A stretch of DNA of 64,000 bases from Acidovorax sp. GBBC 1281. GTDB lineage: Bacteria > Pseudomonadota > Gammaproteobacteria > Burkholderiales > Burkholderiaceae_C. This document shows positions 54,727 through 64,000 of the stretch, piece by piece. The position numbers and the translations under genes are program-made. The stretch's first letter is position 1; each line of letters starts with the position of its first letter. Location of the stretch: NCBI RefSeq assembly GCF_028473645.1, contig NZ_CP097269.1, forward strand, positions 5,541,501 to 5,605,500. Reading direction: 5' to 3'. Below the pieces are notes generated by a model. The model had not been told where the DNA came from. It saw only the letters and a list, made by a program, of their open reading frames with translations, and searched no databases.

Positions 54727-57700
54727 GGCGCCTCATCCACTACGCGCTGCACCAGCCGCTGTTCATCGTGCTGGGCACGGTGCTGTTCGCCCTGGCGGGA
54801 TTCATCTCGTTCAAGAACCTGTCCGTCGAGGCCTTTCCCGACGTGACGGACACCCAGGTGACGGTGATCGCCCTGTACCCGGGCCGCGCGCCCGAGGAAG
54901 TCGAAAAGCAGGTCACCCTGCCCATCGAGACGGCCCTGGCGGGCCTGCCCAATTCGATCCGCGTGTTCTCGCACACGCAGTTCGGCCTGTCGTTCAGCGT
55001 GGTCACGTACGACGACGCGGCCAACACGAACATCGTGCGCCAGCAGGTGGCCGAGCGGCTGTCCAGCATCGACCTGCCGCCCGGCGTGCAGGCCGAGATC
55101 GCGCCCAACGCCACGCCGGTGGGCGAGATCATGCGCTACCGCCTCAAGGGCGACGGCCTGTCGACCACCGACATCCGCACCGTGGAGGACTGGACGGTGG
55201 AGCGCGCGCTGCGCCAGGTGCCCGGCGTGGCCGACGTGGTGGCGATGGGCGGCTCGATCAAGCAGTACGAAGTGCAGCCCGACATGGACCGGCTGCGCGC
55301 GTACAAGGTCACCTTCCAGAACCTGCTGGATGCGCTGGGCCGGGGCAACGCCAACGCGGGCGGCAGCTACGTCGCGCAGGGCGCGCAGCAGTACACCATC
55401 CGCGGGCTGGGCCTGCTGCGCTCGGCCGACGACATCGGCCGCATCGTGGTGGCCTCGCGCAACGGCACGCCCGTGCTGATCCGCGACATCGGCCAGGTGA
55501 AGATCGGCGCCGTGCCGCGCCTGGGCGTGGTCGGCCAGGACCTGGACGACGACGTGGTCACCGGCATCGTCGTGATGCGCAAGGGCGAGAACCCGAGCGT
55601 GGTGCTCAAGGGCGTGAAGGACCGCATCGCCGAACTGAACGCGCGCGGCATGCCGCCGGGCGTGCAGATCGTGCCGTTCTACGACCGCACCTGGCTCATG
55701 GACAAGACGCTCACCACCGTGTTCCACAACCTGGTGGAAGGCGCGCTGCTGGTGGCGCTGGTGCTGTACATCTTCCTGTCCAACCTGCGCGCCAGCCTGG
55801 CCGTGGTGGTGGTCATTCCGCTGGCCCTGCTCTCGACCTTCATGGGCCTCAAGATCATGGGCGTGCCGGCCAACCTGCTGAGCCTGGGCGCCATGGACTT
55901 CGGCATCATCGTGGACGGCGCGGTGATCGTGATCGAGAACATCATGCACCGCCTGGCCGAGCGCGGCGAGGACATGGACGACCGCGACCGGCGCGACACC
56001 ATCATCGAGGCCGCCGGCGAAGTGGGTCGGCCCACGCTGTTTTCTATGCTCATCATCATCGCGGCGCACATCCCCATCTTCGCGCTGCAGCGCCACGAAG
56101 GCCGCATCTTCCAGCCCATGGCGTTGTCGGTGTCGGCCGCGCTCGTCGGCTCGCTGATCTTCTCGCTCACCCTGGTGCCGCTGCTGGCCTACTGGATGCT
56201 GCGCAGGAAGCTGCCGCACGGCGACAACCGCGTGGTCACCTTCGCTAAGCGCGCCTACGCCCCGGTGCTGGACTGGGCCCTGGCCCGCCGCCGCACGGTG
56301 GTGGTGATCGCGCTGGCCGTGTTCGGCCTGGCGCTGGTGGCCGCATCGCGCCTGGGCTCGGAGTTCCTGCCCGAGCTGGACGAGGGCACCACCTGGGTGA
56401 ACTTCACCCTCTCGCCCAACGTTTCCACCGACGAGGCGGCGCGCGTGCTGCGCATGGCCCGCAAGGCCCTGCTGAGCGTGCCCGAGGTGCGCACCACGGT
56501 CTCCAAGGCCGGCCAGCCCGAGGACGGCACCGATCCCAAGACCATCTCCATGGCCGAGATCTTCGTGGACGTGAAGCCCGAGGACCAATGGCGCCCCGGC
56601 ATGACGCGCGAGAAGATCACCGAGGAGATGGGCCGTGCGCTGTCGGCCATCCCCGGCATCGACCCCGCGTTCTCGCAGCCCATCCGCGACAACGTGCTGG
56701 AGTCGATCTCGCAGATCAAGGGCCAGATCGTCATCAAGCTCGCGGGCGACGACCTGGTGGAGATGAAGCGCATCACCGACGAGATCGCGCGCGAGATCAA
56801 GCAGGTGCAGGGCGTGGCCCGCGCCGAGATCGACCGCGACGGCCAGGTGCCGCAGCTGCTGCTGGACATCGACCGCGACCGCGCCGCGCGCTACGGCCTG
56901 AACGTGGGCGACATCCAGGACGTGATCGAGGCCGCCCTGGCCGGCAAGGCCGCCACCAGCCTGTGGGAGGGCGAGCGCAAGTTCGCCGTGGCCGTGCGCC
57001 TGCCCAAGGACGAGCGCGTGATCTCCAACCTGCCGCGCACCCCCATCGCCACGCCCGACGGCGGCTACGTGCAGCTGGGCGACGTGGTGCACATCCGCGA
57101 GGGCACGGGCGCCATGAACATCGCCCGCGAGGCCGGGCGCCGCACCACGGCCATCGGCATCTTCATCGCGGGCCGCGACATGGGCTCGGTGGTGGCCGAC
57201 ATGAAGGCCCGCGTGGAGAAGAACGTGAAGATCCCGTCCAACTACCAGGTCAACTGGTCGGGCGAGTTCGAGAACCAGGAGCGCGCGATGAAACGCCTGT
57301 CGGTGGTGGTGCCCATCTCGCTGCTGCTGATCTTCGTGCTGCTGTTCGATGCCTTCAAGTCGTTCAAGATGGCCTCGCTGATCCTCATCAACGTGCCGCT
57401 GGCGCTCATCGGCGGGTTCATCGCGCTGTGGGTGTTCGGCATTCCGCTGTCGGTGTCGGCCGCCATCGGCTTCATCGCGCTGTCGGGCCAGGCGGTGCTC
57501 AACGGGGTGGTGATGCTGTCGGTGTTCCAGCAGCTGCAGTCGGGCGGCATGGCCGTGGTCGATGCCGTGCGCCAGGGCTCCATGCAGCGCCTGCGCACCG
57601 TGCTGATGACCGCCATGCTGGCCATGCTGGGGCTCCTGCCCATGGCGCTGTCGCACGAGATTGGCTCGGAGACGCAGCGGCCGCTGGCCATCGTGGTGAT

Positions 57701-57833
57701 CGGCGGGCTGGTCACGGCGACGCTGCTCACGCTGGTGGTGCTGCCGGCGCTGTACGTGGCGTGGTTCGGGCCGCGCAAGGGCCGGTCCGGCGACCCCGCG
57801 CCCGGTGGCGACGCCCCCAAGGCCTTGGCCTGA
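54723..57833 (+). CDS. czcA: CzcA-like heavy-metal RND efflux pump
   Basis: 1036 residues, full length for an HME-RND pump. N-terminal FISFKNLSVEAFPDVTDTQVTV, then the proton-relay motif in TM4, AMDFGIIVDGAVIVIEN, whose D-x5-D-x6-E pattern marks the divalent-metal (CzcA/NccA/CnrA-like) group rather than the Cu(I)/Ag(I) CusA group. The ATG overlaps the adaptor stop by four bases. Expected substrates are Co2+, Zn2+, Cd2+ or Ni2+. Confidence 0.93.
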   Translation: MRRLIHYALHQPLFIVLGTVLFALAGFISFKNLSVEAFPDVTDTQVTVIALYPGRAPEEVEKQVTLPIETALAGLPNSIRVFSHTQFGLSFSVVTYDDAANTNIVRQQVAERLSSIDLPPGVQAEIAPNATPVGEIMRYRLKGDGLSTTDIRTVEDWTVERALRQVPGVADVVAMGGSIKQYEVQPDMDRLRAYKVTFQNLLDALGRGNANAGGSYVAQGAQQYTIRGLGLLRSADDIGRIVVASRNGTPVLIRDIGQVKIGAVPRLGVVGQDLDDDVVTGIVVMRKGENPSVVLKGVKDRIAELNARGMPPGVQIVPFYDRTWLMDKTLTTVFHNLVEGALLVALVLYIFLSNLRASLAVVVVIPLALLSTFMGLKIMGVPANLLSLGAMDFGIIVDGAVIVIENIMHRLAERGEDMDDRDRRDTIIEAAGEVGRPTLFSMLIIIAAHIPIFALQRHEGRIFQPMALSVSAALVGSLIFSLTLVPLLAYWMLRRKLPHGDNRVVTFAKRAYAPVLDWALARRRTVVVIALAVFGLALVAASRLGSEFLPELDEGTTWVNFTLSPNVSTDEAARVLRMARKALLSVPEVRTTVSKAGQPEDGTDPKTISMAEIFVDVKPEDQWRPGMTREKITEEMGRALSAIPGIDPAFSQPIRDNVLESISQIKGQIVIKLAGDDLVEMKRITDEIAREIKQVQGVARAEIDRDGQVPQLLLDIDRDRAARYGLNVGDIQDVIEAALAGKAATSLWEGERKFAVAVRLPKDERVISNLPRTPIATPDGGYVQLGDVVHIREGTGAMNIAREAGRRTTAIGIFIAGRDMGSVVADMKARVEKNVKIPSNYQVNWSGEFENQERAMKRLSVVVPISLLLIFVLLFDAFKSFKMASLILINVPLALIGGFIALWVFGIPLSVSAAIGFIALSGQAVLNGVVMLSVFQQLQSGGMAVVDAVRQGSMQRLRTVLMTAMLAMLGLLPMALSHEIGSETQRPLAIVVIGGLVTATLLTLVVLPALYVAWFGPRKGRSGDPAPGGDAPKALA

Positions 57834-57906
57834 GGGCCGCCCGGGTGGCTCCGGGCCGGCATGGCGCCGGCCGGGAGCACCGGGGCGAGGCGCCTTCGCT
57901 AGATAG

Positions 57907-57944
57907 GAAAAGGAAGGAAACGCAAGGGCCGGGGAACCCGGCCC
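57907..57944 (-). terminator. Stem-loop after the chemotaxis receptor
   Basis: GGGCCGGG-GAA-CCCGGCCC, an 8-bp stem at 57926-57944. On the minus strand it is followed by a T-rich but interrupted stretch (TTGCGTTTCCTTCCTTTTCC), 7 bases after the receptor stop codon. Confidence 0.6.
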
Positions 57945-57951
57945 GTCCGGT

Positions 57952-59607
57952 TCAGCCCCCGGTGAGCTGCGGCCGCGCCAGGCCGCTGGAGGCGGGCAGG
58001 CCCTGCAGCTGCCCACCAGCGTGCACGGACGCGTAGGCCTGCCCGTCGGCCAGATGGAACTGCTGCACCACCTGCGACAGGCGCGCGGCCTGCTCGCGCA
58101 GCGATTCGGCGGCGGCGGCGGATTGCTCGACCAGCGCGGCGTTCTGCTGCGTCATGCGGTCGATCTCGCCCACCGAGCCGTTGACCTGGCCGATGCCGGT
58201 GGTCTGCTCGGCCGAGGCGGAATTGATCTCGCCGATGATGTCCGACACGCGCTGCACGCTGTCCACGATTTCCTTCATGGCCGCGCCGGCGTCCTCGACA
58301 TGGCGCACGCCGCCGTCCACCGCGGTCACGCTGGAGCTGATCAGCGCCTTGATTTCCTTGGCCGCTTCGGCCGAGCGCTGGGCCAGGCTGCGCACCTCGC
58401 CGGCCACCACCGCGAAGCCGCGGCCCTGTTCGCCCGCGCGGGCCGCTTCCACCGCCGCGTTCAGCGCCAGGATGTTGGTCTGGAAGGCGATGCCGTCGAT
58501 CACGCCGATGATGTCGCTGATCTTGCGGCTGGAGCTGGAGATCTCGTGCATGCTGGCCACGGCCTGCTGCACCACGCTGCCGCCGCGCGTGGCGATGCCC
58601 GAGGCGGACGATGCCAGCTGGTTGGCCACCTGCGAGGACGATGCGGTCTGCTGCACCGTGGTGGTGAGCTCTGCCAGCGAGGCCACGGCCTCCTGGGCGT
58701 TGCTGGCCGTCTGCTCGGTGCGGCCGGACAGGTCCTGGTTGCCGGTGGCGATCTCGGCGCTGGCGGTGGCGATGCTGCCGCTCGCATCGCGCACCTGCGA
58801 GACCAGCGCCCCCAGGCCCTGCTGCATGTCGTCCAGCGCGCGCTGCAGGTCGGCCACTTCGTCGCGGCCCTCCACCTGCACGCGCTGCGAGAGGTCGCCG
58901 CCGGCGATGGCCTGCGCCATGCGCCGGGCCTCGGCCAGCGGACGGCAGATGGACACCATGTTGAGCAAGGTCAGCGGCACCACCACCACGATGGTGATGA
59001 GCACCGCCAGCACGAACAGCCACTGGGTTTCGCCGGACACCTGCTTTTGGCGGGCGGCCACCTCGGCCACCTCGTTGCGCAGGCTGGTGTCGAGCTGGAC
59101 CATGAGCTTGTCGGCCTCGGCGAACTCGGCCACGGCCTTGCCGCTCATGCGGTTGGCGATGGTGGCCGTGTCGTAGCCGCCGGCCTCCAGCTGCCGCGCC
59201 ACGTGCGCGAACTGTTCGCGGTAGCTGTCCAGCCGCTTGACGATGTCGCGCACCAGGGCGTTGTCCGGGTCTTCGGGGCCTTCAAGGAAGCGGGCCGCGA
59301 CCTTCTTGGCGCGGTCCAGGTTGGCCAGCCAGGCCGTGTGCGCCTGCTTGACGCCCTCGGGCTTCTCGTACTGGATGATCATGTCCTTCTCGAACTGGCG
59401 GATGGCTCCCATCTCGCCGCGCAGCTCGGCCATGTAGCCCACCTCGGAGAAGGAATTCGCCATGAATTCCTCGCTCATCGCGTGGATGCGGAACATGCCC
59501 AGCATGCCTGCGCCCCCCAGCAATCCCAGCAAACCCAGCACCACTCCGATCGCACCCAGCATGCGTACCCGGATGGAAAAACCCCGCATGAGCGAAAAGA
59601 AATTCAT
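57952..59607 (-). CDS. Methyl-accepting chemotaxis protein
   Basis: 551 residues. TM1 at about 14-38, a four-helix-bundle periplasmic sensor (RQFEKDMIIQYEKPEG), TM2 at about 197-220, HAMP, and the signalling domain with the hairpin tip IIGVIDGIAFQTNILALNAAVEAARAGEQGRGFAVVAGEVR (shown here as a position, residues about 380-420). The C-terminus is Pro/Gly-rich and lacks the NWETF receptor-methylase docking peptide. Ligand unknown. Start has AGAGGACG upstream. Confidence 0.94.
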   Translation of the reverse strand: MNFFSLMRGFSIRVRMLGAIGVVLGLLGLLGGAGMLGMFRIHAMSEEFMANSFSEVGYMAELRGEMGAIRQFEKDMIIQYEKPEGVKQAHTAWLANLDRAKKVAARFLEGPEDPDNALVRDIVKRLDSYREQFAHVARQLEAGGYDTATIANRMSGKAVAEFAEADKLMVQLDTSLRNEVAEVAARQKQVSGETQWLFVLAVLITIVVVVPLTLLNMVSICRPLAEARRMAQAIAGGDLSQRVQVEGRDEVADLQRALDDMQQGLGALVSQVRDASGSIATASAEIATGNQDLSGRTEQTASNAQEAVASLAELTTTVQQTASSSQVANQLASSASGIATRGGSVVQQAVASMHEISSSSRKISDIIGVIDGIAFQTNILALNAAVEAARAGEQGRGFAVVAGEVRSLAQRSAEAAKEIKALISSSVTAVDGGVRHVEDAGAAMKEIVDSVQRVSDIIGEINSASAEQTTGIGQVNGSVGEIDRMTQQNAALVEQSAAAAESLREQAARLSQVVQQFHLADGQAYASVHAGGQLQGLPASSGLARPQLTGG

Positions 59608-59713
59608 AGTTGTCGTCCTCTAATCTCTTCGGTGGCCAGCAAAAGGAGGCGCACCATATGCAACCAAACGTTGCAGTGTGCCAGACCTGCCGACTTTTAA
59701 CCGAATGTAACTA

Positions 59714-62059
59714 TCAAACGCGCCAGCGCTTCAATAGCAAAGCGTTCGCCATCACACTCACCGAGCTAAGGGCCATGGCCGCGCCCGCCACCACGGGGCT
59801 CAGGTAGCCCAGTGCGGCCAGGGGAATGCCGGCCACGTTGTAGGCAAACGCCCAGAACAGGTTCTGCCGGATCTTGGCGACCGTACGGTGCGAGATGTCC
59901 AGCGCCGCAGCCACCAGCCGGGGGTCCCCGCGCATCAGGGTGATGCCCGCGGCCTGCATGGCCACATCGGTGCCGTTGCCCATGGCCATGCCCACGTCGG
60001 CAGCGGCCAGGGCCGGCGCGTCGTTCACGCCGTCGCCCACCATGGCCACCGCGTGGCCTGCCGGGCGGTGAGTGCCAGGCCCCGCCACGGCCTCGGACCG
60101 CAGGCGCGCCACGCACGCCGCCTTGTCGCCGGGCAGCACCTCGGCCATCACCTCGCCGGCATCCGGGTCCAGCCCCAGGCGGCGCGCCATGGCCTCGGCC
60201 GCGCCCCGGTGGTCGCCCGACACCATCACCACGCGCAGGCCCCGCGCCCGCAGCGCCGCCAGGGCCTCTCGCGCACCGGGCTTGGGCTCGTCGCCGAAGG
60301 CCAGCAGCGCCCGCAGCACCCATGCCGGGCCGGCCATACCCTGGCCCGGCTGCACTTCGCCCGGCGGTGCCTCGGCCACCGCCGACACGGTGGCACCGGC
60401 CGATTGCAGCGCGGCGGCGGGTCCGGCCAGGGCGCCCAGCGGCACGCCCAGTTCCTCCATCCAGCGCAGGCTGCCCACGCGGAAATGGCGCCCGGCCGCC
60501 GTGCCCTCGGTGCCCCGGCCCGGCACGGCGCTCACGGCCTGCGGCGCGGGCACACCCAAGCCGCGGCGGCGGGCCTCCTGCACCACGGCGCGGGCCAGCG
60601 GGTGTTCGCTGCCGCCCTGCACGCCGGCCACCGCCGCGAGCAACGCGTCACCGTCCTGCCCGGGCGCCACCTCGAAGGCGGTCAGCCGGGGCTGGCCCAC
60701 CGTCAGCGTGCCCGTCTTGTCGAAGGCGACCGTGCCCACGCGGTGCGCGCGCTCCAGCGCCTCGGCGTCCCGGATCAGGATGCCGTGCCGGGCCGCAACG
60801 CCCGTGCCCGCCATGATGGCCGCCGGCGTCGCCAGGCCCAGCGCGCAGGGGCAAGCGATCACCAGCACCGCCACGGCGTGGATCACCGCCGCCTCGCCGC
60901 CGGCGCCCACCCAGAGCCAGCCCAGCAGCGTGGCCAGCGCGATGCCCAGCACCACCGGCACGAACACCGCCGACACCCGGTCCACCAGCCGCTGGATCGG
61001 CGCCTTGCCGGCCTGAGCGTCTTCCACCAGCCGGATGATGCGGGCCAGCACCGTCTCGGCCCCCACGGCCGACACCTGCACCACCACCCGCCCGTCGCCG
61101 TTGATCGAGCCGCCCGTGAGCGCCTCGCCCGCGGTGCGCGGCACCGGCAGCGGCTCGCCGGTCAGCATGGATTCATCCACCTGCGTGTGCCCCTCCAACA
61201 CCGTGCCGTCCACGGGGATGCGCTCGCCCGGGCGCACCACGATCCGGTCGCCGGCCATCACCTCGGCCACGGGCACGTCCACCTCGCCATCGGCGCCCAC
61301 CAGGTGCGCCACGTCGGGCCGCAGGGCGTGCAGCGCCCGGATGGCCGCCGTGGTCTGGCGCTTGGCCCGCGCCTCCAGCCACTTGCCCAGCAGCACCAGC
61401 GTGATCACCACGGCCGAGGCCTCGAAGTACAGGTGCGGGGCATGGCCGGCGGGCGCGGTCAGCCACAGCCAGAGCGACAGCCCGTAGCCCGCGCTGGTGC
61501 CGATCGCCACCAGCAGGTCCATGTTGCCGGCGCGCGCCTTGAGGGCGCGCCACCCCGTCTTGTAAAAGCGCGCGCCCAGCCAGAACTGCACGGGCGTCGC
61601 CAGCAGCCACTGCAGCCATGCCGGCAGCATGCCGTGCGGGCCGAGCAGCGCGCCGAAGCGCTCCGGTAAGACGCCCAGCAGCATCGGCAGCACCAGCGGC
61701 GCCGACAGCGCCAGCCCCAGGGCCACCGGCCCGAAGCCCGCCCAGGGCGACTGGCCACGCGCCTCGGCGTCCTGCGCCTGCGGGGCGCGGGGCTCGTAGC
61801 CCGCGTTGCGCACCGCCCGGCGCAGCTGCGCCTCCATCGCCGCGCCCGCACCGCCCGCACCGGCAGCACTGGCCGCATAGACCACATGCGCCCGCTCGGT
61901 CGCCAGGTTGACCGTGGCCTCCTGCACGCCCGGCACCTTGCGCAGTGCGCGCTCCACGCGGCCCGAGCAGCTCGCGCAGGTCATGCCGCCGATGCCCAGG
62001 TCGAGCGTGCCCGGGGCGGAATCGGAGGGGGATGGCGGGGCGGTGGGTGTCGGGTTCAT
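59714..62059 (-). CDS. copA: Copper-exporting P1B-type ATPase
   Basis: 781 residues. One HMA domain ([16 protein letters not shown]), the TGEPLPV actuator motif, CPC in the ion channel ([16 protein letters not shown]), phosphorylation motif [12 protein letters not shown] motif [10 protein letters not shown] and hinge [16 protein letters not shown]. Cu(I) is pumped out of the cytoplasm. The ATG at 62059 lies only a few bases from the predicted transcription start; a GTG at 62068 is unlikely. The last few codons and stop overlap a short dyad repeat (CTATCAAACGCGCCAGCGC). Confidence 0.96.
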   Translation of the reverse strand: MNPTPTAPPSPSDSAPGTLDLGIGGMTCASCSGRVERALRKVPGVQEATVNLATERAHVVYAASAAGAGGAGAAMEAQLRRAVRNAGYEPRAPQAQDAEARGQSPWAGFGPVALGLALSAPLVLPMLLGVLPERFGALLGPHGMLPAWLQWLLATPVQFWLGARFYKTGWRALKARAGNMDLLVAIGTSAGYGLSLWLWLTAPAGHAPHLYFEASAVVITLVLLGKWLEARAKRQTTAAIRALHALRPDVAHLVGADGEVDVPVAEVMAGDRIVVRPGERIPVDGTVLEGHTQVDESMLTGEPLPVPRTAGEALTGGSINGDGRVVVQVSAVGAETVLARIIRLVEDAQAGKAPIQRLVDRVSAVFVPVVLGIALATLLGWLWVGAGGEAAVIHAVAVLVIACPCALGLATPAAIMAGTGVAARHGILIRDAEALERAHRVGTVAFDKTGTLTVGQPRLTAFEVAPGQDGDALLAAVAGVQGGSEHPLARAVVQEARRRGLGVPAPQAVSAVPGRGTEGTAAGRHFRVGSLRWMEELGVPLGALAGPAAALQSAGATVSAVAEAPPGEVQPGQGMAGPAWVLRALLAFGDEPKPGAREALAALRARGLRVVMVSGDHRGAAEAMARRLGLDPDAGEVMAEVLPGDKAACVARLRSEAVAGPGTHRPAGHAVAMVGDGVNDAPALAAADVGMAMGNGTDVAMQAAGITLMRGDPRLVAAALDISHRTVAKIRQNLFWAFAYNVAGIPLAALGYLSPVVAGAAMALSSVSVMANALLLKRWRV

Positions 62060-62073
62060 GGGGGGCACCTTAA

Positions 62074-62097
62074 ACCTTGACGCGATGGCAAGGTCAA
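62074..62097 (-). promoter_or_regulatory. CueR-type promoter/operator of copA
   Basis: Read on the minus strand: TTGACCTTGCCATCGCGTCA then AGGTTTAAGGTG, that is a TTGACC -35 region overlapping the dyad ACCTTG/CAAGGT and a -10-like GTTTAAGG, very close to the Escherichia coli copA operator. The spacing is the long one of MerR-type promoters. Transcription would start at about 62062, nearly on the copA ATG. Confidence 0.85.
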
Positions 62098-62123
62098 GCG
62101 CCCCGCGGAAAGCACGGGGCTGC

Positions 62124-62154
62124 TTGACTCTGCCACCATGTCAGGGTTCATGAT
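62124..62154 (+). promoter_or_regulatory. Second CueR-type promoter, for copZ-cueR
   Basis: TTGACT (62124-62129), an 18-base spacer with a weaker CTCTGCC/TCAGGG dyad and a TCATGAT -10-like sequence. It faces the copZ gene, giving two divergent MerR-type promoters in the 143-base region between copA and copZ. Confidence 0.6.
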
Positions 62155-62202
62155 GCAGGCACCCTTCTCCCTTTTTCCTCCACCCACTGAACGGAGCACC
62201 CC

Positions 62203-62400
62203 ATGCAACACCATCTCCAAGTCACCGGCATGACCTGCGGCCACTGCGAACGCGCCGTCGTCCACGCCGTCCGCCAGGTCGATCCCGACGCCACCGTGCA
62301 GGTGGATCTGGCCCAGGGCAAGGTGGTGGTCGAAAGCGACCGGGCGCGCGACGCGCTGGCCGCCGCGATCACCGAAGAGGGCTACACGGTCGCCGCATGA
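62203..62400 (+). CDS. copZ: Copper chaperone CopZ (HMA domain)
   Basis: 65 residues, a single HMA fold with GMTCGHCERAVVHAVRQVD; the CxxC binds Cu(I) and hands it to CopA. GGAGCACC precedes the ATG. Overlaps cueR by four bases. Confidence 0.95.
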   Translation: MQHHLQVTGMTCGHCERAVVHAVRQVDPDATVQVDLAQGKVVVESDRARDALAAAITEEGYTVAA

Positions 62401-62873
62401 GCGCCACGGTCGCACCGCAGGGCGGCCCGGTGCCCATCGGCACCGCGGCGGAGCGGGCCGGGGTCTCGCCGCGCATGGTGCGCCACTACGAGGCCCTGGG
62501 CCTGCTGGCCGGCGTGGCGCGCACCGGCAGCGGCTACCGCCAGTACACCGAGGCCGACGTGCACACCCTGCGGTTCATCCGCCGCAGCCGCGACCTGGGG
62601 TTCTCGATGCAGGAGATCGCCACCCTGCTCGGCCTGTGGCAGGACAAGCGCCGCGCCAGCGCCCACGTCAAGCAGATCGCCCAAGCCCACATCGACGACC
62701 TGGCCCAGCGCATCGCCGCCATGCAGGCCATGCAGCGCACGCTGCAGTCGCTGGTCGGCTGCTGCCAGGGGGACGAGCGGCCGGACTGCCCGATCCTGGA
62801 CGATCTGGCCGCAGCGCCCGAAAGCGCTGCGCAGCCGCCCATCCGCATCAAAAAAGATAGCAGCATGCCCTAG
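62397..62873 (+). CDS. cueR: Copper-responsive MerR regulator CueR
   Basis: 158 residues. Helix-turn-helix IGTAAERAGVSPRMVRHYEALGL with the MerR GYRQYTEADVHTLRFI segment, a coiled coil, and the metal-binding C-terminus C-x7-C in LVGCCQGDERPDCPIL. Activates copA and copZ promoters when Cu(I) binds. Length is a little over typical (about 135) because of a Pro/Ala tail. Confidence 0.95.
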   Translation: MSATVAPQGGPVPIGTAAERAGVSPRMVRHYEALGLLAGVARTGSGYRQYTEADVHTLRFIRRSRDLGFSMQEIATLLGLWQDKRRASAHVKQIAQAHIDDLAQRIAAMQAMQRTLQSLVGCCQGDERPDCPILDDLAAAPESAAQPPIRIKKDSSMP

Positions 62874-62966
62874 CATTAATTGCCATTCAGGCAAAAAAGC
62901 CTCGCGAATGGCTGCAGCAAAAGCGATGGCAGCTCATTTTTTAATAGTACAACACAGGAGACAACG

Positions 62967-63770
62967 ATGCCGCAGCCACCCGCACCCGACGCCGCCAGCC
63001 CGCCCCTGGTCTTTCGCCGCGAGGGGGCCATTGCCACGCTGCAGTTCCACCGCCCCGCCGCGCTCAACGCCATCGACGTGCCCATGGCCCAGGCCCTGTG
63101 CGCGGCCGCGCGCAGCATCGCGCCCGATTCGGGCGTGCGCGCCGTGGTGCTGTGCGGAGCGGGCAAGGGCTTCATGGCCGGGGGCGATCTGGCCACCTTG
63201 CGCGAAGACCCTGTCCAGGGCGCCGCCGACCTGCTGGGCCCGCTCAACGAGGCCGCCACGCTGCTCGCGAACATCGACGCGCCCGTCATCGCCAAGGTGC
63301 ACGGCGTGGCCGCCGGGGCCGGGATGAGCCTGATGCTGCTGGCCGACTTCATCCTCGCCGCCGAGGGAACGCGCTTCAACCTGGCCTACATCAACCTGGG
63401 CACCAGCTGCGACGTGGGCGCCTCGTGGGCCCTGCCGCGCCAGGTGGGCCTGCGCCGCGCGCTGGAGATCGCCCTGCTCGGCGACACGCTCACCAGCGCC
63501 GATGCCGAGCGCCTGGGCCTGGTCAACCGGGTGGTGCCCGCCGACCAGCTCGATGCGGCGGTGGACGCTCTCGCCGAGCGCCTGGCGGCCGGCCCCACGG
63601 TGGCGCTGGGCCACATGCGCCGGCTGATGCGCGCCTCGTTCGACCGCGACCTGCCCGCGCAACTGGAGGCGGAAACCCGCGCCTTCGGCGACTGCGCGCG
63701 CACGGCCGACCTGGCCGCGGGCATCGCCGCCTTCTACGCCAAGGAAAAGCCGCGCTTCGAAGGGCGATAG
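62967..63770 (+). CDS. Enoyl-CoA hydratase/isomerase family protein
   Basis: 267 residues. ATLQFHRPAALNAIDVPM, CGAGKGFMAGGDLATLR (oxyanion hole) and KVHGVAAGAGMSLMLLADF are the crotonase signature, ending FYAKEKPRFEG. Located directly before a thiolase, so beta-oxidation or related acyl-CoA metabolism. ATG 62967 follows CAGGAG; the frame upstream is not supported. Confidence 0.93.
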   Translation: MPQPPAPDAASPPLVFRREGAIATLQFHRPAALNAIDVPMAQALCAAARSIAPDSGVRAVVLCGAGKGFMAGGDLATLREDPVQGAADLLGPLNEAATLLANIDAPVIAKVHGVAAGAGMSLMLLADFILAAEGTRFNLAYINLGTSCDVGASWALPRQVGLRRALEIALLGDTLTSADAERLGLVNRVVPADQLDAAVDALAERLAAGPTVALGHMRRLMRASFDRDLPAQLEAETRAFGDCARTADLAAGIAAFYAKEKPRFEGR

Positions 63771-63938
63771 GCAACCCTGCGCGGCAGGGCACGACACGGC
63801 AGCGGCGGCTGACGCCCACGCGCCTGCCCTGCCGGCCGCCCGGCCCTACCATTCCGTCCGATCCGCAGCGCAGCGCAACGACCGGCCCCCGATTTTCAGC
63901 ACCTGTCCGTCCATTCATTCCTTGAGGAGACCCCTGCC

Positions 63939-64000
63939 ATGAACCACCGCGACGTCTTCATCGTCGGCACCGCCCGCACCGCCATCGGCACCTTCGGCGG
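63939..64000 (+). CDS. Acetyl-CoA acetyltransferase (thiolase), partial
   Basis: Only about 20 residues are in the window, MNHRDVFIVGTARTAIGTFGG, which match the start of thiolases (IVxAxRTPxG type). GAGGAGA precedes the ATG. The remainder lies beyond the right edge. Confidence 0.85.
   Translation, partial: MNHRDVFIVGTARTAIGTFG

Noticed and set aside
1..64000. CRISPR arrays, tRNA or rRNA genes, IS elements, prophage
   Set aside because: No regularly spaced repeats, tRNA cloverleaf signatures, transposase genes or phage structural genes were found.

Overview
This is a very GC-rich bacterial chromosome segment, densely packed on both strands, with no rRNA or tRNA genes, IS elements, CRISPR arrays or prophage that I can see. 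Gene content points to a Comamonadaceae beta-proteobacterium of the Acidovorax/Paracidovorax type. The evidence is a mnmG-rsmG-parA-parB block with parS sites, a Bug/TctC-type binding protein, several comamonad-like short intergenic dyads, and a very large effector-like protein. The genus is an inference; no search was possible.

Layout. 1-2518: a quinone-reductase-like MDR gene (cut by the window edge) and an Old Yellow Enzyme, divergent from a LysR regulator. 2572-12157: an eleven-gene cobalamin operon on the minus strand (cobM, cbiX, cobH, cbiD, cobL, cobI, cbiG, cobE, cbiM, cobJ, ferredoxin), nearly all joined by ATGA overlaps and headed by a clear cobalamin riboswitch. CbiX, CbiD and CbiG with no CobG or CobNST indicate the early-cobalt-insertion route. 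12452-16479: a frameshifted carboxylesterase, a CsgG/peptidoglycan-binding lipoprotein and a membrane-anchored methyltransferase. 16704-21989: a sugar-acid-like catabolic operon (solute-binding protein, PdxA2-like dehydrogenase, enolase-superfamily dehydratase, DapA-family lyase, Tat-exported beta-propeller).

22173-31164: an eight-gene glycosylation cluster. Its first three genes look like the mycobacterial decaprenylphosphoryl-arabinose pathway (HAD-UbiA DPPR synthase, DprE1, DprE2). They are followed by a GT-C-like membrane protein, an epimerase, a flavin oxidoreductase, a GtrA protein and a flippase-like protein. The simplest reading is synthesis of a lipid-linked D-arabinofuranose and its transfer to an unknown acceptor. 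31223-35815: a 1530-residue protein with three full and one partial 65-residue tandem repeats at its N-terminus, a candidate type III secretion effector with a near-match to a PIP box upstream.

35988-42075: the chromosome-partition block parB, cupin, hydrolase, parA, LysE exporter, rsmG, mnmG. Five parS sites lie between 39456 and 45364. 42309-48649: FMN reductase, cysteine-cluster protein, GST, tauABC-type importer, a second (frameshifted) Old Yellow Enzyme and a NIPSNAP protein. 48650-49740: a lower-GC islet with two unrecognised genes, the first frameshifted. 49780-57833: a two-component system divergent from a CzcCBA-type RND metal efflux operon. 57952-62873: a chemotaxis receptor, then copA divergent from copZ-cueR with two CueR-type promoters. 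62967-64000: an enoyl-CoA hydratase and the start of a thiolase.

Three genes (12452, 47124, 48771) each carry a single-base frameshift, two of them in or next to C runs. Either all are pseudogenes or the assembly has residual indel errors.
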